From Hemerocallis citrina (taxonomy: Eukaryota > Streptophyta > Magnoliopsida > Asparagales > Asphodelaceae), in assembly GCA_017893485.1 (NCBI GenBank), contig CM030358.1, forward strand, positions 151,107,368 to 151,171,367: 64,000 nt of DNA. Reading direction: 5' to 3'. Positions within the stretch are counted from its first letter, which is position 1. Every line of letters starts with the position of its first letter. Below, in pieces: positions 41,308 through 53,228 of this stretch. The notes beneath the pieces are model-generated. The model worked only from the letters and a program-made list of their open reading frames with translations. It searched no databases and was not told the origin of the DNA. Made by a program: the position numbers and the translations under genes.

Positions 41308-44300
41308 TATAATACCCTAAACTTTCATTTTAATAAAAATGTTGATTTTCACGTGTTGTGCACGTGCAAAATTTTGTATGTATATTTATTTTATTTTTAT
41401 AAAAATTTCATTTTTTGTAGTATGAACTATTATTTCTTTCTTTTCCTTTATTTTTCTAAAATGCTTATTTTGTAAAGCCTAAAACATTATTTTCTTATTT
41501 TGAGCCCACTTTAATAATTTATTATTTTATTATTTTGGCCCACAAGTCTAAGCCCACTATTTGTGAAGCCCACAAATTTAATTAATCCTTTAAATTGTCA
41601 CACTTGTCATGTAGACACAATTTGTGAACAATTGATTAATTAAAATTGTACAAATTTCAAATAAGGAGGTACTAGAGGGCACGTGCATGCACGTAGTGTG
41701 CATTGCACACCTAGGAGGCCGATTGTGCTTAAGGAGAAGGTGGGAGAGTGTGTGTGTGTGCATGGGTGGTTATTTGATTATGGGTGGTTGCTACAACTTC
41801 TCCTCCTATCCTAGTCATCCATCTTTAACCATCTAATGAAATCCTAGCCCTCCAATCCCCTAGAACTAGTATAAATACCCCCTACCTTCATGTATTCTAC
41901 ACAAAAAAAAATATTGAAAGAAAGAAATTATATAGGAGAGAAGTACATAAGGGAGTATAAAAAGTGAGTGTGAGTTGTGTGTCCCAAGCTAGAGGCCGGC
42001 CCCATCATCAAGCACAAGGAAGCTTTCGGTTTTTGCACAAGGAGCAAGAAAGAGAGATTTTGCAACACAATTTAGGAGGAGAAGGCTACTCTCTCGCAAT
42101 CTAGGAGACTCTAGGAGCTTTTATTTGGTTTTCTCCAAAGATGTGGGTGTTTCTCATTTGCTTCTAATATTAGAATTCATGCTAGGTATGTTTTAATGAG
42201 ATTATAAGAATTAACTAGTGAGGAATTGGAACCATGTTTGCTTAATTAAAGTAGAGTGGTAATATTAGAGATAAAATGATGGAATGATTGCTAATGGATA
42301 ATTGTTAATTTATGTGTTAAAATTCTCCATTTTTGTATGTGCCACATGAATGTTAGAATAAATGAAAGAGATTGTATTTGCAAATAATTGATTGAATGCA
42401 TCATGTGTAATTAGTTGATAAAAATAGAATTTTTATTCTTTAGAAAAGATAATTTTTGTGTTCTAAAAATATGGTAGATTGTCAATAAGAAAGAGAACAA
42501 TAACGTAGTGATTTTTTGTGGAAACCTAACTTTAATTATGAAGAGTAGTGTTATGGTTCTCAAATGTCGAATTTATGGACATGGAACACAAATTAGGACT
42601 AAAATACATATTTTATAGAGCTAAAAATGCTTATAAAAATACTGGTTGCTGTAGATTTATGTGTATTTTAATTCTGGGAAAAGTTGCTTTCAAAAGAGAA
42701 GAAAAAGAGACAAATTGTTGTGAGAATTCATGAATTGTAGATATGAACAGAGAGCTAACTTAAAACCCAATTAAATTACCTTCAAATCGATATGGCCACT
42801 TAGACCAATTGGTCGGTAGAGTCTTCATTCGCTACAGTAAAGGGGGGCTGAGTCAGGGGTCTCGGGTTCGATACTGAGGCTTTTCGTTTTATTTTTATGT
42901 TAAAATCTGAATGCCGAGGGTTGATACATAGGGATAATAACCCCTAGTCATATCGCCTTGGGGCTTTGGCGCAGTGGTCTTGTGCGCTGTCCATTGGGCC
43001 GCTGGTTGTAGGTTCGAATCCGGTTGGGGGTTTGGATTTTTTAAAAAATTGTTTTTTGGGGATTTTAATATTAATTTGAGTTTAAAAAAAATAGAATAAA
43101 AATTGGGAAAAATATGGAATGAATTACTGAAAATTATTTGGAATTTATGAGAAAAATTTGTATAACTTTTGATAAAGTGTAATTGAGAAATTGAGGCTTT
43201 TTGCAAGATAGGACTTCTTTTTAAAATTTAAATTGTCTTTTTAAATAAAGGAAAAATAAATGAGATTTTTTTAGAGTTATAAAGATGAAAATTAGTAATG
43301 AGGAATTTTTGAAAATTGTGATTTGTGTAATTATTTGGACTGATAAATTGTGCTTGTAGTATGAATGGAAATGAGAATAATAGATTCGTAGAATAAATGA
43401 ATTATTGATTACTACTAGTTGAAACTTATTCTTACGCAAATTGCACGTGAAATTGAATTATTGAATGTGATGAGTTATGAAAGATATGGATACATGAATA
43501 CTATGCTTATAAAACATGAATTGTGATTAATCATGAAAAGACCTTATGAGTATGAAAAGCTCGATGTTGTAATTATGAGTTGAAATTGAGAACCAGGGTG
43601 TAGCTAATCCTTATACCAGCAATAAAAGGAATGTGGAAAATGATATTTGAGATGAAAAGACCAAGGTTTGGGTCATGTGAAATAAATGAAAAAGACCGGT
43701 ATAGTGGGAGTGCTAACCCTAAGAGATTGATTTTATTCATGATTCAATTAAACTAAGGATTAGATACATAGTGAAAATGTGATGAAAGTAAGAGAAAAAT
43801 ATTGAGTATGAGGGCCATTAGATTGGCGGCGTGAGAGTATTCACAAGATGTCCCATGATGCATCATGATAGGGCATGGATACTGCTCCAGAGTACCGTCC
43901 CGGTGGCGACGCTCGTGGGGTGTTTGATGACTGTAGGTGGTGTCATGTCTATAGTAGGAGCTAAATTACCACAGGATGCCTGCATGATGAGTCATGTGTC
44001 AGTGCATTGGGATTCTCTCTAGGGTGCCTAGACATGAGTTTGTAGGTCAGAAAATATCTAGGATACTTACCGTAGTTACAGTAGTAGATTAAGTCAAGAC
44101 GAGGGATTGAACCCTACAAAATGAAGAACGGTTAAGGGCTTGCCCTCGGACCTATGTAGTATGGGCTGCATAGACTCTGAACAAGTGCGCATTAGTGTCA
44201 TATAATACAAATAATTGCATTAAGGACTAAGTGTACATTCACAATACGACATCAATAGGATAGTCCCTTTAGCTTTGTTTGTGAACAAGTTTGTGGTTTG

Positions 44301-44622
44301 CTAAGTATTGAGAATCGTTATACTGTTTCCGGCATAGAGAGGATGGCCATGTATAATATTTCGTCAGTTGAATGAACTGACGCACCCACAGTTTTACAGG
44401 CAGGGTAAAGATGCTTGACAATTTGAAGTATACATGCTGCTCAAGATTGATTTAAATATTGTTTCATGTAATTTATTGTAAAATTGCTTCCGCTGTAATG
44501 ATGTAAAGGTATAATCTCTGATGTAAGAAATATTTTTATTTCCTTGTAAAATTGTATGAAAGAAGTGTAAAGATCCTGTAGAACTTCGAATTCAGTTGTA
44601 TTTTGGAATCCGGGGTGTTACA
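41308..44622. mobile_element. long solo LTR 3 (3.3 kb)
   Basis: It runs from TATAATACCCTAAAC to CGGGGTGTTACA, flanked by AGATC on both sides (41303-41307 and 44623-44627). The first dinucleotide is TA where TG is expected, one transition away. No coding domain, primer-binding site or second LTR is seen in 3315 bp. It sits in the integrase of element B. It includes two adjacent tRNA-like segments listed separately. Confidence 0.85.
42790..43030 (+). repeat. two tandem tRNA-like (A box/B box) segments inside solo LTR 3
   Basis: Segment 1 has an A-box-like TTAGACCAATTGG (42800-42812) and a B box GGGTTCGATAC (42864-42874). Segment 2 has TGGCGCAGTGG (42967-42977) and a perfect B box GGTTCGAATCC (43011-43021). 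Spacings suit RNA polymerase III internal promoters, but neither segment can form a full acceptor stem, so I do not call tRNA genes. They could be SINE heads or old tRNA insertions. Confidence 0.5.
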
Positions 44623-45599
44623 AGATCCAAGTTGGCTCTGAGGCCCGTTGAGTTGTTCTCCTCGTCGAAGGCCATGATCCTGGGCGAAGGAAGACCGATC
44701 TCTAGGGGATAACCGCCTCTGTGCCATAGGTTAGGTTGAAAGGTGACTCGGCCGTGGGGATTGTCTTCATTGTCTGATGCGTCCAGAGTACGCTTGACAA
44801 CTCGTCGACCCAAATCCTCTTTGATGAATTATCCAACCACTTCTTGAGGCCATCAAGGATTTGACGGTTCGCGTTCTCAGCCTGGCCATTCGACTGGGGG
44901 TGACATACTGACATATCGATGAAAATCGCTGCTGGATGCCGATGTCTTCGCAGAACTTCTAAAAGTTCTGGCCTGCAAATTGGGTCCCATTGTCTGTGAT
45001 AAGTATCTTTGGGATCCTAAACTGGCAGATGATGTTCTTCCAAAAGAATTGTTGGGTTTGGCACTCGGTGATCGTGGCCAGGGGCTCTGCCTCGATCCAT
45101 TTGGTAAAGTAGTCGATGGCCACCACGAGGAACTTCCTTTGGCCCGTTTCGTTTGGGAAAAGGCCGACCAAATCCATCCCCCACATGGCAAATGGGGTCG
45201 GACTTGCCAGGGAGTGGAGGTTCGCTTGTGGAAGCCTTTTTCACCGAGGAGAATCTTTGGCAAGGGCCGCATCTTTTAATGAGATCCTGGGCATCTTGTA
45301 ACATGGTCGGCCAGTAGTACCCGTGGTTTAGGGCTTTTATTGCGAGCGACCTACTCCCCATGTGACACCCCCCGATTCCTTCATGTAATTTCTTCAGAAT
45401 GTACTTAGCCTCGTCGGGGGCCAAGCAGCGAAGATAGAGTCTGCCGTCTGTTGTTGTGTACGAGCATTTGAAGAGTGTCTCATTGATTATGATGAACCTC
45501 TTTGAATGGACTCGGGTCCTTCTAGCCTCGGCCCGATCTTGAGGAAGCTCACCCTCGGCCAGAAACTTCATGATGGGAGTCATCCAGTTGTCTGGCTGG

Positions 45600-47512
45600 G
45601 GTTCGGTGGTGAGGTAGAGGACTTCTGAGAGGTCGATGCTAGGACTGAGTAGGACTTCGATTAGAACGGTGCTGTCTAGCCCTTCGAAGGATGACGATGC
45701 CAGTTTTGACAGGGAATCAGCCTGAGCGTTTTGCTCCCTAAGGATTCGTTCCACCGAAGAGAAGTCGAAGGTTGCCAGGAGTTGCTGGACTACCGCCAAA
45801 TATCGGACCAACCAAGCATCATGAGCCTCGTACTCCCCGGTGATTTGGTTGACCACGAGCTAGAAGTCTCTAAAGACCATGATTTGTCTGGCCCCCGCCT
45901 TGTGCGCCATAGTGAGCCCGGCAATCATAGCCTCATATTCTGCTTTGTTGTTTGAGGCCGAAAAGTTCAGGCAGAGAGAATACTGGAGAATGAAGTTGTC
46001 AGGACCTTTGAGGATGACGTCCGCACCGCTTCCCACTTTGCAAGACGAGCCATCGATATAAACTTCCCATATTGGATTTGCCTCTTGAGTGTCGGATGGC
46101 TCAAAGATAGTGCACTCCGAGATAAATTCGGTGAGGGCCTGCCCCTTTATGGCTGTCCTGGGCTGGTAGCTAATGTCGTACTAGTTTAGTTCGATCGACC
46201 ACTCGACTAAGTAGCCGGAACTTTTGGGCTTGTGGAGGAAAGCCTTGAGAGGATGGTCCATAAGGGCCTGAATAAAGTGGGCCTGGAAGTAAGGGCGGAG
46301 CTTTCTCGCGGCCATTACCAGGGCGTATGCCACCTTTTCCAACTTCGCATATCTTGTCTCGGCCGAGAGCAAGACTTTGCTCACATAGTAGAGAGGCTTC
46401 TGAATACCCTCTTCTTCCCGGACGAGCACGGCACTGAGAGCGCTTTCCGAGGCTGAGAGGTGCAAAAAGAGGGGTTCGCCCGGTTCTGGTTTGCTCAGAA
46501 ACGGGGGGTTGGCGAGGTAAGACTTCAACTGTTCGAACCCCTGTTGCTGGGGATCGCCCCATTCGAAGACTTTCGCCCCTCGCAGGGCCTTGAAGAAGGG
46601 GAGGGACTTCTCTCCGAACTTGGAGAGGAAGCGATCGATGGCCGCCAGTCTCCCCGTGAGTCGCTGAACCTCCTTAATGCTTCTGGGAGGGACCATGTCG
46701 ATTATGGCCTGGATCTTCTTGGGATTTGCCTCAATGCCGTGCTGGCTGATGACGAATCCAAGAAATTTTTCCGAGGAGACGCCGAAGGCACACTTGGCGG
46801 GGTTGAGCCTCATGTTGTGGGACCGAAGGATGCCAAAGGCTTCCTCAAGGTCAGCGACATGATCCTACCCGCGTAGGCTCTTGATGAGCATGTCATCGAC
46901 GTATACCTCCATGTTACGACCGATCTGATTTTTGAAGACTCGATTGACAAGTCTCTGGTAGGTGGCCCCGGCGTTCTTGAGCCCGAAGGGCATGACCTGG
47001 TAGCAGTAAAGACCCTGGTTGGTGACAAAGGATGTTTTGGCGATGAACATCCGGATCTGATTGTATCCTGAAAAGGCATCTATGAAGGTTAAGAGCTCGT
47101 GACCCGACGTTGCGTCGATCAGAGCGTCGATGCTTGGGAGAGGGAAAAGATCTTTGGGGCATGCCCTGTTGAGATCCGTGAAGTCTATGCCGATCCTCCA
47201 ACTCCTGCTGGCCTTCTTGACCATCATGACGTTAGCCAGCCACTCGGGGTAGCTGACCTCATGAATGAACCAGGCAGACAACAGTTTGTCCACCTTCGCT
47301 TTTACTGCTTGTTGCCTCTCTAGGGCGAACTTGCACCGCTTCTGATGGATTGGCTTGGAGCCCGGGGCAATGCTCATCCTGTGCATGATTAGGTCCTCAA
47401 AAATCCCGGGCAAGTCGGACGTTGTCCAGGCAAAGAGGACGATATTGCGGCGAACGCAATCATTCAGCCCTGGCTTTAGGTCGGGGAAAGGGTGCATCTT
47501 ACCCGGAACCAC
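45600..47512 (-). pseudogene. reverse transcriptase and two RNase H domains of element B
   Basis: The RT frame from 47512 includes RIGIDFTDLNRACPKDLFPL, MPFGLKNAGATYQRL and the catalytic YVDDML. A TAG at 46865-46867 ends it where element A has glutamine. The next frame (46813-46181) finishes RT (NPAKCAFGV, GFVISQHGIEANP) and carries the Ty3-type RNase H (LFLHLSASESALSAVLVREE, KPLYYVSK). A TAG at 46181-46183 again replaces glutamine. The archaeal-type RNase H then follows (about 46080-45700), with IDGSSCK and NKAEYEAM; element A has NNEAEYEAM. The paired RNase H domains identify the Tat group. Confidence 0.9.
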
Positions 47513-48027
47513 TTGGATTTTTCTTCTGCCTCGAATGAGACCTCCTCCAATTCATCCTTAGGTTCCAACTCGAGCTGGCTTCTTGCAGGCGGAATCTCGA
47601 CCGCGTCGAGTGGGAACACCCCGCTTCCGACCGCGGTCATGTAGCACGGACGTGCCGACTCCTGATTTCCTCTAACAACACCGACTCCGAGGTCAGTAGG
47701 AAATTTTAGCTTCAAGTGGTAGGCCGAGGGAATGGCCTGGAACGAGCAGAGGCCGGGTCTGCCGAGGATGGCATTGTACGCTGCCTTGATGTTGACCACC
47801 ATAAAGTCCATCGATTCGGTCTGCGTGATAAGGGTTGTGCCGGCTATTACATCCAGTGTAACGATCCTTTCAATCTGTACTGGGATGCTCGAGAACCCGT
47901 GCAAGGTGTACCCAGCCGACTTAAGCTTATCTCGGGGGAGTTTGAGGTTCTCAAATGCTTCCGAGAAGAGGATGTTGACCGAGCTCCCGTTGTCCACGAT
48001 AATTAGGCGGACTTCAAAATTTGCCAT
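47476..48027 (-). pseudogene. retroviral-type aspartic protease of element B
   Basis: The frame includes the active-site motif VDNGSSVNILF, a flap-region segment and AYNAILGRPGL, the second conserved block of Ty3/gypsy proteases (ILGR-x-x-L). A frameshift near 47500 separates it from RT. It lies between gag and RT, as in all Ty3/gypsy elements. Confidence 0.88.
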
Positions 48028-48129
48028 GACGAGATCGATGATGAGGGCGTCGTAGTGTGGGAGCCAGACTCCCTCCAGGTCTTCTCCGGAAAAGGCTACT
48101 GATCGTCTTTGAATCTAGGCGGATGGATG

Positions 48130-51100
48130 GTCCCGGACAGAGTTAACCTCTCGGGCACAGGCCTTACGGGAGGTATTAGATACCCCCCCTATGGGTCCAC
48201 CATGGACACAGTGCAGTATGGCATGCCTTCCGGTCTCCTCGAGCTCGGGGTCCCGCTCTGGCTGTCGGTTGATTGTTCAAGGAGGAGGCAAAGGCCTCGG
48301 ATTCCTCGGATCCCTCCGGTCCCGTGGATTATCCCGGGTGAACTCTCTACCCTCGCTGGATGAGGGCCTCGATCACGTCTTTAAAGGCCCGGCAGTTGTC
48401 CGTCTCATGCCCGTTGTCTCGGTGGAAGCGGTAGTAGAATCGTTGGTCCCTCTTCTGGTTGTTGCTTGGTCGGGGAGGGAGTCGGACTAGCCCTTTATCC
48501 TCGATCTCCATCAGGATTGCCGAGACGTTCTAGGTCAGTGGCGTGTACCTCTCAAATCGGGGGACCGGAGGAACTCTTTTGAGACTGGTCATTTCTTTCG
48601 TGGTTTTTTTGATGGGTTCGACGTCGTCGGCCTTCCCTTTCTCCTTGGGAGTGGCTTCTTTGGTGCTCTCCGGATTTAGGGCCTCTTCCGCTCAAATGTA
48701 CTTCTCGGCCCTGTTGAGCAGGTCGGGAAAGTCGAAGGGTGGTTTTTTGGCCAATGAAGCCTTCAGCTGACCGTGTCGAACGTTGTGTCGGAAAGCTGCC
48801 GAAGCGACACCCGCGTCCAGAGAGGAAACCAATCTCGCCTCGGCGGTGAATCTCCGAATGAAATCACAAAGTGACACCCCTTCGTTTTGCCTAAGGTCCA
48901 TAAGGGACGCCCTAGTCTTCTCGACCTTTCGGCTCATCACGATGTGGGCTAGAAAGTTTGTGTAACCCCCGTTTTTCATTTTGTATATTTTTGACTGTAT
49001 TTTCCGTTTTAGTGTATTTTTCTCCCTTGTATTCTTCTGAACCATATATTGGATTTGTTTTCAATATATATTCGTTTTATTTCATTTTGAGCTCCTTGTG
49101 TTTGATTGATTGTCTCTTTTGTTCGTTTTTCGCTATTTTGATCTTTCCCTCATTTTTTGTCTCGTTATCTTTATTTTTATTTTTCTTGGTATTGTGGTGG
49201 TGTTTTGGTTGTCTTTTTCCCACTCCTTCTATTATTTTGATCCCTAATAAGATTTCAAGCCGAAGAATATCCTAATCATATTTGCATTCCTATTTTTATT
49301 TGACCCAAAACTCAAAACCCAATTGTAAACCTACTACTAATTCTTAATACCCACAACCCATTAACCCACATTTAAACCCTATATATACCCTCACAAACCC
49401 TAAACACTAACCCTAATTTTCTCTCTCTCCAAATCCTGGTTACCTCTCTCTCTCTCTCCCTCTCCCGGTTGCTGCCCCAACCCGAGCCCAAGCCGAGCAC
49501 CTTATCCCGGCCTGCCACCCACTTTGACAGCCCCCACACCCCCTCTCCCGGCCATCCCTCCACTCTGGCACACCACAAAACCCAAACCCCCTTTCTCCAT
49601 CCCTTGCCGACCACCTACACACCACCATCATCGACTCTCTTGCATCATATAATCCCTAGTTCTCTCTTCGTGGTGTTTTCTAGTGGCCGCTAGCCACTTT
49701 GATCGTCGTGCGCTTTTGGAAGTTCGTTCGTGTGAAGATTTTGCTCTAGTTGCTTGGATTCGTGGATTAGCGGATTTTCATTCGTGGGTTTTGCTTCTAT
49801 TATCGTTTGCATCGTTGTTCATCCCCAAATTAAGGCAAGTAACTTGTACTTCAATTCATTTGTTTGATACAAGTCCCAAAGTTCACCTATAGTGTAGTTG
49901 GGTCTAGAGACAACTCTTGATTGTCTTTTCCTTGATGGGTTTTGTCTATATTGTGATAATTTGGCCATAGATGACTCACAACACAATATGGACATGAATT
50001 AACCTAGGATTCGTCCGTTCTTGAATTTGAACATGTATGTGAGATTTTTCTGTGAACTAATGTTTTGGTTGAGTCCTATATGAAATTCTTGGCGTAGACA
50101 TGTTAATAACCCTAAATCATGATGTTTAGACACTTGGTAGACGCGATTTCATATTTGGATGTGATTGGATCAATTTTCTTGAATCTATGTTGTTTTTGTT
50201 TTAAGGGGAAAAATTTGTATTATGTTGTTGTTCTGTTTTGCTTGCTGTTTTCGACTGTGCTACAGTCAGTATCTTGATTTTGGTACAAAACATGAGTTTT
50301 AGATAATTTCATCTATTTTCAAACACCCTGACCTTGCTTGATTTTGATTTCGTATGACTGAGTTATGTCTGTTTTAGTACAGAGGTGTCGATCTGTTCCA
50401 GATTCTGTTTCTTGGTAATTTTGATAACAAAATATTTTCAAGAACCATGCTATACATATTATTTTGATCCAAAACATTGGTCAGTGTTTCTTTATCTGGT
50501 TAGGGATTACCCAGAATTTTGGTAAATTTTATTGATAAGTTTTATGTGATGTTCCATGCTCGTTTATAAAATCTATACTTGCTGTATTTTGCTCGCTGTT
50601 CGGTAAAGAACCTTATTTTCACTATGATTCCTTTTACTATATGAAAAATATTTGGGAAATGTGAAAGTTAGTATATTTTATCTATTTTCATATCCCTTTG
50701 GCGGAATTGGATTTCATTTCACTGGTTGCGAGATATCTTAGTTTTCGTACAGCAGTGTTGGGAATTCCAGATTTGCCAAACTATATTTTCTTGATGCTTT
50801 CTTAATTTTGATGACTGATCTACTTTTCCTGGAAAATTATGAAATTTTCTAATTTGATGCGGGACATATAGAGGAATACCCCAGATTTTTCGTGGATTTA
50901 ATTAAAGAGTTTTCATGCTGTTTTCCTGTTATTTAATTCGTTTTCTTGATTTCTGGCTGAACCTAATTTCTGTATTCAAACCAGTTTTGAGTTATGATTT
51001 TGTGAATTAGTATATGACTTATTTATATTCGCTGGATTCGTGTGGAAGACTATTTTCCAGATTCTTCGACGGGTCCAGATTTTCTTGTTTTTAATACTGG

Positions 51101-53144
51101 GAATCACTATTTTACTACAGTAGGGTCTTGCTGTCTTGAACTTGATATGTGTTTATTTTATTCATTTATGAGATATCTTGCTCTCGTACATGTTTAGTTT
51201 GCTACTTGAACTTGCCACATGATCATGCCATGGTATTCTTGATATGTTTTGCACATTTACATGCTTGTTTGACATTAATAATAAAATTAATCAAGCCGGG
51301 GTTAAGGGTAAGATCTAGTAGTGGATAGTGCAGAAACGTGTACTTGGAATAACCTAGTGGTTATTAAAGCTTGTTTACATATGGAGCTTGACACGATATA
51401 TATGACACGTACACACATGATACTGGAGCTTGATTGGATTTTGGAGCTTGTTTACATGATACATGATTACATGATACTTGGAGCTTGTCCCTGAGTACAC
51501 TGCCTTGTATGATCCCCTACAAAATCTAAAGCGAAATTGTTTGTTGTAGCAACCATGTAGTAAAAACCGGGATGCATGAAGTGCTACCTAGATAGTAAAT
51601 CACTACAAGACTTGATACATGCTACTTGAACATGATACTTGAACATGATGCATGCTTGCTTGATACTTGACTACATGATACATGAGACTTGTTACATGAC
51701 ACTTGAAACATGACATTTGATACATGATTACATGACACTTGACACTTGATGCATGTTTATAAGATACTTGATTTCTTGACACTTGATTTATGCCATGTAC
51801 ACTTGTTCACTTTTACCATGCTAGGTTGTTACTTAGATTCACCCATTTCCATGTACTTGTATCCTACATTATATGTGACCCGTAAGTTGTAATTGACGGG
51901 TACCTATTTTCTTCTTTTCTCCTTCTCCTGCAAATTTACTAATTGCATATCAGGATGGACGACTGCCAGATGGTATTGGCGAGATGATGTATTAGTGCTG
52001 GAGTTCTGCTTTATTATTATTATTTGTTGCTTGAACTTGAATAAAAGTGTATTTGATTTCTTGGATAATTATTTGTATTTGGGCGATATGACCCAGGATA
52101 TTTGATTCGTCCCGACTCTGATTTATTTGAGAATATTGTATTTTGTTTCAAGTAAATTTCTGTTGGTATCTCGTTTCAATTATGCATGTTGGTTGATACT
52201 TTTGCTTCTGACTCTGATTATTTCTGTGATGTGCTGTAAAGATTCTTGAACAGCTTATGGATGATGAAAATCATTCGTTGGGCTTTTGTTACGTATTCGT
52301 ATTCCGTATTCTTTTTGGGAAGCGGGGCGTAACAGTTTGCTTCCAACTGGTCGAACAAGAAGACTGATCCGGGACTGAGCTTTGAGAACCATTCTCGAGC
52401 CAGATCGCGAAGGGTGGCAGGGAAGGCACGGCATAGGAGGGGAACCGCAGTGCTGTGAATCATCATGAGGGTCTTAAACCCCTCAATGTGATCAACGAGT
52501 TCACCCTTGCCGTTGTATGTCTCGAATTGGGGAGGCCTGAAATTTCGGGGGATCTCGGCTTCCAAGGTTTGGGGAGAGAATGGAGGTCGGGTCAGCCGAT
52601 GACCATGGCCCGGCATTGGTCCGCCCTCACCGAGATGGGTGAGGCGGTTCTCCATCTCCTGTAAGCGCCGGAGGACGGCGGCCTCTTCCAGGGGACGGGC
52701 CGATTCGTACGACTCGCCGCCCCTTGCTCCTAACCGAGGGTAGGAGTTGTTGCGGACCTCAGTTCCATGGCCACCTTGGATTGCTTGGAAGACCTTGTCC
52801 CGGAAGTTTTGGAACTCGGCCCGTGTGACTGGGGCTTGCCCTACCGGGTCCTGTGGGGACGGAGGTTCACGGGGTGAGTGGCTGTGTCCCGGATCGCGCT
52901 CTATGGATGGCCGTCTACGATGGTTCGAGACCGAATTGGAAGCGGTCTCTCCCCTAGTTCGACTGGCCTGCCGATCCAGGATGACTCGTCGCAAATCGGT
53001 TGCGTTTGAGTGAGGAGCACTTGGGTCGTGGTCAGCCGTGCCGTTGACCCGTGGTTGGATGGAACCCTAGGCATCCGCATAGCTGTGATGTGGAGGGTCT
53101 GGCTGTCGTACCGAGGTGACGGCCCTTCTGGCTTTGGGAGCCAT
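48130..53144 (-). pseudogene. gag of element B, split by solo LTR 4
   Basis: On minus the likely start is the ATG at 53144-53142 (MAPKARRAVTSVRQ), with a TAG about 26 codons later. The first piece ends at 52340 and includes RNFRPPQFETYNGKGELVDH, a typical retrotransposon gag core. After solo LTR 4 the frame resumes at 48955 and continues through the rest of the gag core (SLCDFIRRFTAEARLV) to a zinc-knuckle-like segment (RFHRDNGHETDNC, with the first cysteine changed to tyrosine) near 48420. Several stops are present. The product would have formed the retroelement particle. Confidence 0.82.
48961..52334. mobile_element. long solo LTR 4 (3.4 kb), family 1
   Basis: It runs from TGTAACCCCC to CGGGGCGTAACA and is flanked by GTTTG on both sides (48956-48960 and 52335-52339). 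It is 3374 bp with no coding domain or second LTR. It matches solo LTR 1 in several blocks, including the ACTTGATACATG-type repeats (51595-51790) and the end region (CAGCTTATGGATGATG). It lies in gag of element B. Open frames inside it appear to be chance. Confidence 0.87.
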
Positions 53145-53209
53145 GAAAGAGCTCGAACTTGAGAGGACGTTCCTAGCTGGGCTCGGACTAGCGACAGTAC
53201 CTGATGTTT

Positions 53210-53226
53210 CCCACAGACGACGCCAA
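53210..53226 (-). promoter_or_regulatory. primer-binding site of element B
   Basis: Two bases after the LTR end, minus reads TTGGCGTCGTCTGTGGG. It is close to the TTGGCGCCGTCTGTGGG found at this position in many plant Tat-type elements, with one C-to-T change. Which tRNA pairs with it I cannot verify. Confidence 0.6.
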
Positions 53227-53228
53227 CC

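Larger units (their letters stand above)
41020..45600 (-). pseudogene. integrase of element B, split by solo LTR 3
   Basis: On minus, the zinc-binding region (HEGIGGCHMG then CGPCQR, about 45400-45270) leads to the catalytic core (DLVGLFPNETGQ, VAIDYFTKWIEAE, DNGTQFAGQNF; then CHPQSNGQAENANRQI with the catalytic Glu). A frameshift lies near 45190 and another near 44940. At 44622 the gene is interrupted by solo LTR 3 and resumes at 41307 with the C-terminal segment (KVRPTN), which has a stop near 41260 and a frameshift near 41140. No chromodomain follows. Confidence 0.85.

Noticed and set aside
42961..43030. A functional tRNA gene
   Set aside because: The A and B boxes are good but no seven-base acceptor stem can be formed.
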